NCBI RefSeq assembly: GCF_028737255.1
Contig: NZ_JAQZAN010000020.1
Span: forward strand, 1-64,000
Length of the DNA: 64,000 bases
Source of the DNA: Actinomycetospora straminea
GTDB lineage: Bacteria > Actinomycetota > Actinomycetes > Mycobacteriales > Pseudonocardiaceae
Direction of reading: 5' to 3'
Made by a program: the position numbers and the translations under genes. The stretch's first letter is position 1. Each line of letters starts with the position of its first letter. Positions 46,805 through 55,043 of the stretch are shown here, piece after piece. A model generated the notes under the pieces. That model had not been told where the DNA came from, did not search any database, and saw only the letters and a list, made by a program, of their open reading frames with translations.

Positions 46805-47992
46805 CTACGCGGCGGCGGGGTGGGGGTGGAGGGTGGCGAGGTACCAGTCGAGGAACGCCTCCACCGACGCCTCGACCACCGGCGAGAGCGGGCCCGGGCG
46901 GTAGCCCCGCGACGCGATGCCGGCGTAGTTCTTCTCGCACAGCACCCAGTCCTGCTCCGAGGTCGCGCGCCACACCGCGGCGAGGGCGTCGGTGTCGACG
47001 TCCGCGTCCCGATCGACGAGGAAGCAGAGCTCGACGTCGGTGGTCGCCGCGTCGACCGGGGTCAGGCGGGTGGTCACCGCGTAGTCGGCGTTGGCGTGCG
47101 CCCACAGGTTGGGCAGCGAGATGACGCGCAGGCTGCCGACGTCGGGGTCGGACAGCATCCCCATCGGCGGCGCGAGCGGGCGGCCGTCGAGGGTCTCGGA
47201 CACGAAGCCGTCGCGCAGGGGCAGCCGCGCGATGCGGTACGGGGCGCCGTCGGGGAAGTTGACGTCCTCGCCGGGCAGGCCCTGCGCGCTCCAGCGGGCG
47301 CGGGCGGCGGCGAGCGCGCGGTCGTAGCGGGGGTTGGTGCGGACGTCGCCGTTGACGCCGACGTCGAAGTTCGACAGCGAGAACTCGGGGTGGCTGCCGG
47401 CGCAGTGGTAGCACTCGCGGTTGTTCTCGACGAGCGTCTTCCAGTTCGCGGCGACGCGGTAGTGCTCGCGCAGGGCGATGCGGGCGTCGGCGAGCCCGTG
47501 CGGGCCGAGGCGGGGCTCGAGCGCGGCGGCGAACGGGCCGAAGTCGGGCGGCTCGTCGGCGAGGCACACGAACACGAGCCCGGCGATCTCGCGGACCGCG
47601 ACGGGCGCGAGCCGGTAGGACGACGTCGCGAAGCAGTCGCCCATCAGCCGCGCCGAGCGCAGCGTCCCGTCCAGCGCGTAGACCCACTGGTGGTACGGGC
47701 AGACGAACGCCTTGACCTGCCCGCGGTCCTCGGGCGCGACGCGCGAGCCGCGGTGGGCGCACACGTCGTGGTGGGCGTGCAGCGCGCCCCCCTCGCCGCG
47801 CACGACGATCACGCGGTCGCGGCCCACGTCGACGGTGAGGTAGCGGCCGGGGGCGTCGAGCTCGGCGGTGTGCCCGGCGAACAGCCACTGCGCGGCGAAG
47901 ACCCGGTCGAGGTCGGCGGCGTAGACGTCGGGGTCGGTGTAGGCCGCCTGGGGCAGCGACCAGCCCGGCGTGCGGGTCACGAGCTCAGACAT
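46805..47992 (-). CDS. Rieske-type aromatic/quaternary-ammonium oxygenase alpha subunit
   Basis: 395 residues from ATG 47992. The Rieske [2Fe-2S] ligands are C78-x-H80 and C98-x-x-H101 (CAHRGS, CPYHQW). The catalytic domain has the mononuclear iron motif ENNRECYHCAGSHPEFS. The whole matches the family that includes glycine betaine and stachydrine monooxygenases (GbcA-like). No reductase component is encoded nearby, so electrons must come from elsewhere. It overlaps the sarcosine-oxidase-like gene by eight bases and follows it in an operon. A GTG at 48001 is an alternative start. Confidence 0.85.
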   Translation of the reverse strand: MSELVTRTPGWSLPQAAYTDPDVYAADLDRVFAAQWLFAGHTAELDAPGRYLTVDVGRDRVIVVRGEGGALHAHHDVCAHRGSRVAPEDRGQVKAFVCPYHQWVYALDGTLRSARLMGDCFATSSYRLAPVAVREIAGLVFVCLADEPPDFGPFAAALEPRLGPHGLADARIALREHYRVAANWKTLVENNRECYHCAGSHPEFSLSNFDVGVNGDVRTNPRYDRALAAARARWSAQGLPGEDVNFPDGAPYRIARLPLRDGFVSETLDGRPLAPPMGMLSDPDVGSLRVISLPNLWAHANADYAVTTRLTPVDAATTDVELCFLVDRDADVDTDALAAVWRATSEQDWVLCEKNYAGIASRGYRPGPLSPVVEASVEAFLDWYLATLHPHPAAA

Positions 47993-49172
47993 GGAAGGCA
48001 CGCCCCCAGCTCGGGTCGGTGAGGGCCGGGCGGTCGAGGGCGAACGTGCCGATGGGGTGCCGGGTCGTGCCCGTCGTCGCGAGGTCGGCGGCGATCCGGC
48101 CGAGCAGCGACGCGAACTTGAACGCGTGCCCGGCCCCGACGAGGACGCTGACGCGCGTCCCGGGCAGCGTGTCGACGACGTAGTGCTGGTCGGGCGGGAT
48201 CGTGTAGAGGCAGGTCTTCGTGTACAGCTCGGGCCCGCCGAAGCCGGGCAGGTGCTCGGCGAGGAAGGCCTCCTGGCGCTTCTGGCGCAGCGGGTCGGGG
48301 TCGTAGGTGCGGGTGTCGGCGGTGACCTCGTGCCCGCCCATGTGCTGCCCGAGCTTCGTCGCGACCTCGCCGTGCACGGGGAAGCCGTAGAAGTTGTCGC
48401 CGCCGTGCCACATGAACACCGGGAAGCGCCCGGGGGAGAAGTCGAGCAGGTTCGGGGTCGCGTAGTAGGTGACCTGCTCCTGGGTGACCGTCAGCGGGAT
48501 CGACGTCAGCCCGTCGAGCACCTCGTTGGTGCGCGCGTCGGCGGCGACCACGACGTGCTCGGCGCGGATCACCTCGTCGTCGAGGACGACCTCGACGTGC
48601 CCGCCCGCGGGGCGCAGGGCCCGCACGGGGCTGTGCTCGCGGATCTCCGCGCCGTGCCCGCGCGCCAGGGCGACGTGGGTGGCGTTGGCGCGCCCGGCGT
48701 CGACGATCCCGGTCCGCCGCTGGTAGAAGGCCTCCTCGGTGCCCGCGAGGTGGAACTGCGGCCAGCGGCGCTCGACGGCGCGCGCGTCGAGCAGCTCGAA
48801 GTCGACCCCGTGCCGGTCGGCCACCGCGGCGTAGCCGCCGATGTCGCGGCCGCCGGTGGCCAGGCCCTGCCGGGCCTCGACGTCCTCGATCACGAGCCCG
48901 CCGGTCTCGGTGACGAGGGTCTGTCCCGAGACCCGCTCGACGTCGCGCCAGGCGGCGTAGGCGGCCGGCGCGAGGGCGGCGTAGGCGTCCTGGTGCTGGG
49001 CGTAGCGGATGATCCGCGAGTGGTCCTGGCTCGCGCCGTGGTGGTGGCCGAGGGCGTGGCGCTCGAGGGCGAGCACGCGGCCGCCGGCGGCGCGGGAGAG
49101 CCAGTAGGTGGCGGCGGCGCCGAGGCCGCCGACGCCGACGACGACGAGGCGTGGTTCGCGAGGGGTGGGCAC
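47985..49172 (-). CDS. Monomeric sarcosine oxidase/N-methyltryptophan oxidase-like FAD enzyme
   Basis: 395 residues from GTG 49172. The dinucleotide-binding VVVGVGGLGAAATYWLSR is at the N terminus, and KTCLYTIPPDQHYVVD near residue 315 contains the cysteine that holds FAD covalently in monomeric sarcosine oxidases. It should remove an N-methyl group oxidatively, making formaldehyde and H2O2. GGAG lies eight bases before GTG 49172; GTG 49181 and the ATG at 49223 are alternatives. It is in an operon with the Rieske oxygenase and divergent from a LysR regulator. Confidence 0.85.
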   Translation of the reverse strand: MPTPREPRLVVVGVGGLGAAATYWLSRAAGGRVLALERHALGHHHGASQDHSRIIRYAQHQDAYAALAPAAYAAWRDVERVSGQTLVTETGGLVIEDVEARQGLATGGRDIGGYAAVADRHGVDFELLDARAVERRWPQFHLAGTEEAFYQRRTGIVDAGRANATHVALARGHGAEIREHSPVRALRPAGGHVEVVLDDEVIRAEHVVVAADARTNEVLDGLTSIPLTVTQEQVTYYATPNLLDFSPGRFPVFMWHGGDNFYGFPVHGEVATKLGQHMGGHEVTADTRTYDPDPLRQKRQEAFLAEHLPGFGGPELYTKTCLYTIPPDQHYVVDTLPGTRVSVLVGAGHAFKFASLLGRIAADLATTGTTRHPIGTFALDRPALTDPSWGRAFHV

Positions 49173-49238
49173 GGTGATCACTCCGGGGCTGGTCTCGGAT
49201 GTGCTCTCACCCTCGCCGCTCACCGGCGCCGGTGGTGC

Positions 49239-49251
49239 TGATCGACGATCA
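49239..49251. promoter_or_regulatory. Candidate LysR-type operator (T-N11-A)
   Basis: TGATCGACGATCA is a perfect 13-base palindrome that also satisfies the T-N11-A LysR box. It lies in the shared region between the LysR gene (49313, +) and the sarcosine-oxidase-like gene (49172, -). Confidence 0.4.
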
Positions 49252-49312
49252 CCGCTGCCTCTGCTGTCATCAGCCCTGCCTTATGGTTCGGACGCCGGGG
49301 CAGGATCGGGGG

Positions 49313-50200
49313 ATGGACGTCGAGCTGCGGCAGCTGCGGGTGTTCCTCACAGTGGCCTCGGAGCTGCACTTCAGCCGCGCGGCCCGGCGCCTGCACGTCA
49401 GCCAGCCCGCGCTCTCGCAGCAGATCCGCTCGCTGGAGAAGGCGCTCGGCGCCGCCCTGTTCGACCGCTCGAGCCGGGCCACCGAGCTGACCCCGGCCGG
49501 GCGGGTGCTGCTCGACGCCGCGCCGCGGGTGCTGTTCGAGGCCGAGCGCGCGCAGTCGCTCGTCGCGCAGGCGGCGAACGGGGCGGTCGGGCTGCTGGTG
49601 GTGGGCTCGGTCGGGACGGCGCTCGCCTCGATCACCCCGCGGATCCTGCGGGCGATGCGCGCCGAGTTCCCCGACCTGCAGCTCGAGGTCTCCCAGCAGG
49701 ACACCGCCGCGCAGCTCGTCGCGCTCGCCGACGGGCGCCTCGACGTCGGCCTCGTGCGCGCCGCCTCGTCGACGGCGACCGTGGCCGTCGAGCACCTCGT
49801 CTCCGAGCCGCTGCTGGCCGCCCTGCCCGGTGACCACCCGCTCGCCGAGCGCGAGGAGATCACGCCGGAGGCGCTCGCCGACGAGCCGTTCGTGCTCTGG
49901 CCCCGCCCGCTCGGCATGGCGTTCTTCGACATCATCACGAGCTACTGCCGCGACCACGGCTTCAGCCCGCGCATCGTGGCCGAGGGCGCGGACATCGAGA
50001 CCCAGCTGGGCCTCGTCGCCGCGGGCCTCGGGGTGTCGCTGCAGCCCGCGTACTACGCGAACCTCCGCCCGCCCGGCGTGGTGTTCCGGCCGCTCTCGGG
50101 CGACGTGCCGATGGTGGCGCTGCAGGTCGCCTGGCGCCGCACCGACCGCTCGCCCGCCGTCGCCCACTTCGTCGACGCGGCCCGCGCCCTGGGTGGCTGA
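49313..50200 (+). CDS. LysR family transcriptional regulator
   Basis: 295 residues. The N-terminal winged-helix has the LTTR pattern MDVELRQLRVFLTVASELHFSRAARRLHVSQPALSQQIRSLEKALGAALFDR, with the recognition helix at about residues 30-45; the periplasmic-binding-like effector domain follows (TALASITPRILRAMRAEFPDLQLEV). ATG 49313 is used. It probably controls the divergent sarcosine-oxidase/Rieske operon in response to its substrate, a methylated amine or betaine (inference). Confidence 0.93.
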   Translation: MDVELRQLRVFLTVASELHFSRAARRLHVSQPALSQQIRSLEKALGAALFDRSSRATELTPAGRVLLDAAPRVLFEAERAQSLVAQAANGAVGLLVVGSVGTALASITPRILRAMRAEFPDLQLEVSQQDTAAQLVALADGRLDVGLVRAASSTATVAVEHLVSEPLLAALPGDHPLAEREEITPEALADEPFVLWPRPLGMAFFDIITSYCRDHGFSPRIVAEGADIETQLGLVAAGLGVSLQPAYYANLRPPGVVFRPLSGDVPMVALQVAWRRTDRSPAVAHFVDAARALGG

Positions 50201-50203
50201 CCC

Positions 50204-50247
50204 ACGTGCGTGATCTTCTGAGCTATAGCTCAGAAGATCACGCACGT
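50204..50247. terminator. Perfect 44-bp palindrome between convergent genes
   Basis: A perfect palindrome with no unpaired centre (22 + 22 bases) lies between the LysR stop (50200) and the short-chain dehydrogenase stop (50253). In RNA it would form a hairpin from either strand, so a bidirectional terminator is the obvious role. Confidence 0.75.
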
Positions 50248-50252
50248 AGAGG

Positions 50253-50948
50253 TCACCACGGCACGTGCTGGCCGTCCTGGAGGAACGAGCCGGAGGGGAA
50301 GGAGCCGGGGGAGCCGACGACGTCGACGATGCCCCGCGCGCCGTCGGCGATCGGCCGCCCGCCGGGGCCGCCCATGTCGGTGGCGGTCCAGCCGGGCGAG
50401 ACCGCGTGCACCGCGATCCCGTCGCGGGTCAGGGCGTCGGCGAACACGCGGGTCAGCGCGTTGATCCCGGCCTTCGACACGCTGTAGGCCGGCGACGACG
50501 CCCCCATCCGTGCGAGCGACCCGAGCCCGCTCGTCACGTTGACGATCACCGGGTCGCGGCCCGCGCGCAGCAGCGGCGCGCACGCCTGGGACAGCCGCCA
50601 CGGCCCGAGCACGTTGGTCCGCCAGGCCCCGTCGGCGACCTCGAGGTCCTCGACGACCGGGTCGGAGCCCGCGTCGAAGTTGATCGCCGCGTTGTTCACC
50701 AGAGCGTCGAGCCGCCCGTGGCGCCGGTCGATCGCCTCGACCGCGGCCTGCACCGACTCCGGCTCGGTGACGTCGAGGGACAGCGGCCACGCCCCGTCGC
50801 CCAGCTCCTTCGCGGTCGACGCGGCGGCCTCGGTGTCGCGCGCCGCGCACACCACCGTGGCCCCCACCGACACCAGCTGCCGCGCGATCTCGACGCCCAG
50901 CCCACGCCCCGCACCGGTCACCAGGACGATCCGTCCGTCTGCACTCAT
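50253..50948 (-). CDS. Short-chain dehydrogenase/reductase
   Basis: 231 residues. NAD(P)-binding TGAGRGLG, the structural NNAA motif, and the active site YSVSK with its upstream Ser (VTSGLG) place it as a classical SDR. It ends in WTATDMGGPGG, typical of these enzymes. The substrate is unknown. ATG 50948 has the Rossmann strand eight residues in. Divergent from the cytochrome P450 gene by 93 bases, so the two might share control. Confidence 0.9.
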   Translation of the reverse strand: MSADGRIVLVTGAGRGLGVEIARQLVSVGATVVCAARDTEAAASTAKELGDGAWPLSLDVTEPESVQAAVEAIDRRHGRLDALVNNAAINFDAGSDPVVEDLEVADGAWRTNVLGPWRLSQACAPLLRAGRDPVIVNVTSGLGSLARMGASSPAYSVSKAGINALTRVFADALTRDGIAVHAVSPGWTATDMGGPGGRPIADGARGIVDVVGSPGSFPSGSFLQDGQHVPW

Positions 50949-51041
50949 GCCCCGGGGATAGCCGCTCGCGACCTCACGGACACGAAACGGCAGTTCGCTC
51001 CCACTTCGCGTACGGTCGGGATCCCGACGACGGGAGCGACG

Positions 51042-52214
51042 ATGACCACCACCATCCCGCGGCACATGCAGCGCGACCGGTTCGCCCCGGTGCCCGAGAC
51101 GCAGGCCGCCCGCGACGACGAGGGCTTCCCGACGATCCGGACGGCGTTCGGCACGACCGCGCGGCTGGTGACGCGGTACGCCGACGTCCGCGAGGTCCTC
51201 GGCGACGCCGAGCGCTTCTCCAACACCGGCATGCCCCGCATCCCCACGCCGGACGGCGAGGACCCGCGCGCCGGCAACCTGCTCGCCAACGACCCGCCCG
51301 AGCACACGCGGCTGCGCCGGCTGCTCACCGGCGAGTTCACGGTCAAGCGCATCCGGCGCCTCGAGCCGCGCATCACCGAGATCGTCGACGAGCACCTCGA
51401 CGCCATGGCCGCGGCCGGCCCGCCGGCGGACCTCGTCAGCGCCTTCGCCCTGCCGGTGCCGAGCCTCGTCATCTGCGAGCTGCTCGGGGTCCCGTACGCC
51501 GACCGCCACGAGTTCCAGGACCGCGCCACCCGGCAGATCGACCTGAACCGCTCGCTGGAGGAGCGCGGGCAGGTCGCCGCCGAGTCCCGCGCCTACATGG
51601 GCGAGCTCGTCGACCGCGCGTTCGCGGCCCCCGGCGACGACATGCTCGGGATGCTCGTGCGCGAGCACGGCGACGACCTCACGCGCGCCGAGCTCGTCGG
51701 GATCGCCTCGCTGCTGCTCATCGCCGGGCACGAGACCACCGCCAACATGCTCGGCCTCGGCACGCTCGCCCTGCTGCGCGCGCCCGACCAGCTCGCCCGC
51801 GTGCGCGACGAGCCCGGCGCCGTCGCCCCGGCGATCGAGGAGCTGCTGCGGTTCCTGTCCGTGGTGCACTCCGGCATCCCGCGCACCGCGCGGGCGGACA
51901 CGACGGTCGGCGGCACACCCGTCGCGGCCGGCGACCTGCTGGTGCTCTCGCTGCCCTCGGCGAACCGCGACCCCGCCGCCGTCGAGCGCCCCGACGACCT
52001 CGACGTCACCCGGGCGATCGCCCCGCACGTGGCGTTCGGGCACGGGGTGCACCATTGCCTCGGCGCGCCGCTGGCGCGGGCCGAGATGGCGGTGGCGTTC
52101 CCGGCGCTGCTGCGACGCTTCCCGGACCTCGCGCTGGGCATCCCGTTCGAGGACGTCGAGTTCCGCTCGGCCACCGTCGTGCACGGGCTCCGCGCGCTGC
52201 CCGTGACCTGGTGA
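51042..52214 (+). CDS. Cytochrome P450
   Basis: 390 residues. The I-helix AGHETTAN, the ExxR motif EELLRF, and the haem-binding FGHGVHHCLGAPLAR with the ligand C339 are complete, so it should be a working P450 of the bacterial class I type. Substrate unknown. ATG 51042 follows CGGGAG. A 3Fe-4S ferredoxin gene comes 39 bases downstream, its likely electron donor; no ferredoxin reductase is nearby. Confidence 0.94.
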   Translation: MTTTIPRHMQRDRFAPVPETQAARDDEGFPTIRTAFGTTARLVTRYADVREVLGDAERFSNTGMPRIPTPDGEDPRAGNLLANDPPEHTRLRRLLTGEFTVKRIRRLEPRITEIVDEHLDAMAAAGPPADLVSAFALPVPSLVICELLGVPYADRHEFQDRATRQIDLNRSLEERGQVAAESRAYMGELVDRAFAAPGDDMLGMLVREHGDDLTRAELVGIASLLLIAGHETTANMLGLGTLALLRAPDQLARVRDEPGAVAPAIEELLRFLSVVHSGIPRTARADTTVGGTPVAAGDLLVLSLPSANRDPAAVERPDDLDVTRAIAPHVAFGHGVHHCLGAPLARAEMAVAFPALLRRFPDLALGIPFEDVEFRSATVVHGLRALPVTW

Positions 52215-52253
52215 CCACCGCCCCTTCGACCACCACACGAGGGAGAACCGAAG

Positions 52254-52448
52254 ATGAGGATCCAGGCCGACCGCGACGTCTGCATCGGCGCGGGCAACTG
52301 CGTGCTCGCCGCCGAGGACGTCTTCGACCAGGACGACGACGCGCTGGTCGAGGTGCTGCAGGAGCACCCGTCGGCCGAGCAGGAGTCCGAGGTCCGCAAC
52401 GCCGTCGCCCAGTGCCCGTCGGGGGCGCTGGCGCTCGTGGAGGAGTGA
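52254..52448 (+). CDS. 3Fe-4S ferredoxin
   Basis: 64 residues. The Cys pattern is C10-x5-C16 and C54-P (AQCPSGAL), with the central Cys of a fourth ligand replaced, which is the 3Fe-4S arrangement that serves actinobacterial P450s. Acidic overall (many Asp/Glu), as usual. ATG 52254 after AGGGAGAACCGA. In an operon with the P450. Confidence 0.92.
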   Translation: MRIQADRDVCIGAGNCVLAAEDVFDQDDDALVEVLQEHPSAEQESEVRNAVAQCPSGALALVEE

Positions 52449-52466
52449 GGCGTCCCACCCCCGGGT

Positions 52467-52472
52467 TAGGGT
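52467..52472 (+). promoter_or_regulatory. -10 box (TAGGGT) of the TetR gene
   Basis: TAGGGT positioned seven bases before ATG 52480, the spacing expected for a leaderless transcript. It excludes the in-frame GTG at 52471. Confidence 0.45.
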
Positions 52473-52479
52473 GACCGGG

Positions 52480-53049
52480 ATGTCCGCCCCGCCCGATCCG
52501 GTGGCACGTCCGCTGCGCGCGGACGCGGCGCGCAACCACGCCGCGATCCTCGCCGCGGCCCGCGCGGCGCTGGAGGCCGGCGGGCCGGACGTGGCGCTCG
52601 AGGAGGTCGCCCGTCGGGCGGGGGTGGCGCCGTCCACGCTCTACCGCCGCTTCGCCGGGCGCGACGAGCTCGTCGCCGCGGTGCTCGAGGACTACGTCGC
52701 CGAGTCGGTCGAGCCGCTGCTGGCGCGCGCCGCGGTCGTCGACGACCCGTGGGCGGCGCTGACCGGGGTCCTCGAGGGCCTCGTCGACGGCGTCACCCGC
52801 CACCGCGGGCTGCTCGCCGCCGCCAAGGCGACCGGGGCGTTCACCCCCGAGCTCGCCGCCCGCACCCTCGCGCCGCTGGGGGAGCTGCTGCGCCGCGGGC
52901 AGGCCGCCGGCGTGGTGCGCGCCGACCTCGTGCCCGAGGACCTGCCCGTGGTCGTGCACATGGCCGTCGTCACCGCCGAGCACGACGCCCGTCGCTGGCG
53001 GCGCTACCTGCACCTGCTGCTCGACGGGATGGCCGCCCGCCCCGCGTGA
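52480..53049 (+). CDS. TetR family transcriptional regulator
   Basis: 189 residues. N-terminal HTH with RNHAAILAAARAALEAGG, VALEEVARRAGVAPSTLYRRFAGRDEL (recognition helix at the end), then a helical ligand-binding domain. ATG 52480 is the expected transcription start itself, seven bases after the TAGGGT at 52467-52472, so the message is probably leaderless; GTG 52471 lies inside that -10 box and is unlikely. It may regulate the P450/ferredoxin genes upstream or the permease downstream. Confidence 0.9.
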   Translation: MSAPPDPVARPLRADAARNHAAILAAARAALEAGGPDVALEEVARRAGVAPSTLYRRFAGRDELVAAVLEDYVAESVEPLLARAAVVDDPWAALTGVLEGLVDGVTRHRGLLAAAKATGAFTPELAARTLAPLGELLRRGQAAGVVRADLVPEDLPVVVHMAVVTAEHDARRWRRYLHLLLDGMAARPA

Positions 53050-53056
53050 TCGGCCC

Positions 53057-53062
53057 TAGGGT
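53057..53062 (+). promoter_or_regulatory. -10 box (TAGGGT) of the permease gene
   Basis: TAGGGT seven bases before GTG 53070, again fitting a leaderless start. It lies just after the TetR stop, so the permease has its own promoter. Confidence 0.4.
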
Positions 53063-53069
53063 GTCGCCC

Positions 53070-54470
53070 GTGATCAGGGGATGGACGCTGCACGGCGACG
53101 GGCGCGCGCCCGCACCGGGCGAGGTGGTGCGGCCCGAGGAACGGCTGTCGTGGGGCCGCACGGTGGGCCTCGGCGCCCAGCACGTGCTGGCGATGTTCGG
53201 GGCGACGTTCGTCTTCCCCGTGCTCATGGGCCTCGACCCGAACCTCGCGATCCTGCTCTCGGGGCTCGCGACGATGCTGTTCCTGCTGATGACCCGCGGG
53301 CGGGTGCCCAGCTACCTCGGCACCAGCGCGTCGTTCGTCGGCGTGGTGGCCGCGGTCCGCGCCGACGGCGGCACCAGCGCCGAGGTCACGGGCGCGATCG
53401 CGGTGTGCGGGGTGGTCGTCGCGCTCGTCGGGCTCGCGGTGCACCTCGGTGGCGCCCGCACCGTGTCCGCCGTGCTGCCGCCGGCCGTGACCGGCGCGGT
53501 CGTGCTGCTCATCGGCTTCAACCTCGCCCCGGTCGTCGCCGGCACCTACTGGCCGCAGGACGAGGTCGTCGCCGTGATCACGATGCTCGTCGTCATGGTC
53601 ACCGCGGTGGCCGGGCGCGGGATGCTGGGCCGGCTCGGGGTGCTCGTCGGGCTCGTCGTCGGGTACGGGCTCTCGCTGCTCCTCGACGCGGTGCTCGGAC
53701 CCATCACGGGTCCCGACGCGTCGGGCGTCGTGTCCACCCACCTGCGCGTCGACCTCTCCGGTCTGGCCGACGCGCCGTGGATCGGCCTCCCGCTGGGGAC
53801 GCCCGCGGCCCCCGGCCTCCACCTGCCGGCCTTCAGCGCCTCGGCGATCCTCCTGGTCGTGCCCGTGGCGATCGCGCTCATCGCCGAGAACACCGGGCAC
53901 GTCAAGGCCGTCGCCAACATGACCCGCGAGGACCTCGACCCCTACCTCGGGCGCGCGCTGGCCGCCGACGGCATCGCGACCGCCGTCGCCGGCGGCGTCG
54001 GCGGCTCGCCGACCACCACGTACGCCGAGAACATCGGCGTCATGGCCGCGACCCGCGTCTACTCCACCGCGGCGTACTGGGTGGCCGCGGTCGTCGCCGT
54101 CGCGATCGGGTTCTGCCCGAAGTTCGGCGCGGTCGTCGCGGCCACGCCGGGCGGCGTGCTCGGCGGCATCACGGTGGTGCTCTACGGGATGATCGGCCTG
54201 CTCGGGGCCCGGATCTGGGTGGAGAACAAGGTCGACTTCTCGCGCCCCGAGGTCCTCGTCCCGCTCGCCGCGGGCATCGTCATCGGCATCGGCGACGTCG
54301 CGCTGACGATCGGCGGCGGCTCGCTGTCGGGGATCGCGCTGGGCACGATCGTCGTCATCGTCGGCTACCACGCGCTGCGGCGGCTCGCGCCGAGGACGGT
54401 GGAGCGCGGCGGGGACCCTGCCGACGCCCCCGTCCAGCCCAGCGCTGACGAGGAGCGGGACCGCCCGTAG
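53070..54470 (+). CDS. Uracil/xanthine permease family transporter (NCS2)
   Basis: 466 residues with about 12-14 hydrophobic segments. NCS2 hallmarks include LGAQHVLAMFGATFVFPVLMG near the N terminus, the conserved AENTGH motif (ALIAENTGHVKA) and GGVGGSPTTTYAENIGVMA. It imports a nucleobase, probably uracil or xanthine, using a proton gradient; which one is not evident. GTG 53070 (MIRGWTLHG) is chosen because of the -10 box seven bases upstream. Behind the TetR gene. Confidence 0.92.
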   Translation: MIRGWTLHGDGRAPAPGEVVRPEERLSWGRTVGLGAQHVLAMFGATFVFPVLMGLDPNLAILLSGLATMLFLLMTRGRVPSYLGTSASFVGVVAAVRADGGTSAEVTGAIAVCGVVVALVGLAVHLGGARTVSAVLPPAVTGAVVLLIGFNLAPVVAGTYWPQDEVVAVITMLVVMVTAVAGRGMLGRLGVLVGLVVGYGLSLLLDAVLGPITGPDASGVVSTHLRVDLSGLADAPWIGLPLGTPAAPGLHLPAFSASAILLVVPVAIALIAENTGHVKAVANMTREDLDPYLGRALAADGIATAVAGGVGGSPTTTYAENIGVMAATRVYSTAAYWVAAVVAVAIGFCPKFGAVVAATPGGVLGGITVVLYGMIGLLGARIWVENKVDFSRPEVLVPLAAGIVIGIGDVALTIGGGSLSGIALGTIVVIVGYHALRRLAPRTVERGGDPADAPVQPSADEERDRP

Positions 54471-54529
54471 GGGTGCCGCCGGCCTGCCCGCTGCGCCACC
54501 ATCGTCTCCTGACCTGCGGGGAGGCACCC

Positions 54530-55039
54530 ATGACCGTCCAGCTGCCGCCCGTCGCCGTCCACGCCGGCGAGGGGCAGGAGCTCCCGTCGCCCACCGGCGA
54601 CCGGATCACCGTCAAGCTCGGTACGGGGGACACCGCCGGGGCGCTGAGCGCGGTCGAGATCGTCAACTCGCCGAGCAGCGGGCCCCCGCTGCACATCCAT
54701 CGCCGCGAGGACGAGGTGTGGTGGATCCTCGAGGGCCACTACCGGTTCCGGGTCGGCGACACCCTCGTGGACCTGGAGCCGGGGGGCATGGCCTTCGGGC
54801 CCCGCGACGTCCCGCACGCCTTCGCCAACGTCGGTGAGTCGCCCGGGCGGCTGCTGGTGATCACGACGCCGGGCGGCCTGGAGCAGTTCTTCGAGCGCTC
54901 GGCGGCGCTGCGGGCGACGACCGCGGACCCGCAGCGGCTGACCGAGCTCGGGCTCGCGCACGGGCTGGAGTTCATCGGGCCGCCGCTCCGGTCCTCGGTG
55001 GCCGGCCCGTCGAGCAGCGCGAGCAGCGCCCGCCCGTAG
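54530..55039 (+). CDS. Cupin-domain protein
   Basis: 169 residues. The metal-binding cupin motif HIHRREDEVWWILEG is followed by the second motif, GPRDVPHAFANVG, giving three His and one Glu as expected. The family includes quercetin dioxygenase-like enzymes and sugar-binding proteins; no substrate can be assigned. ATG 54530 has GGGGAGGCACCC upstream. The last 25 residues are Ser/Ala-rich and probably disordered. Convergent with the oxidoreductase gene four bases away. Confidence 0.85.
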   Translation: MTVQLPPVAVHAGEGQELPSPTGDRITVKLGTGDTAGALSAVEIVNSPSSGPPLHIHRREDEVWWILEGHYRFRVGDTLVDLEPGGMAFGPRDVPHAFANVGESPGRLLVITTPGGLEQFFERSAALRATTADPQRLTELGLAHGLEFIGPPLRSSVAGPSSSASSARP

Positions 55040-55043
55040 CGGC

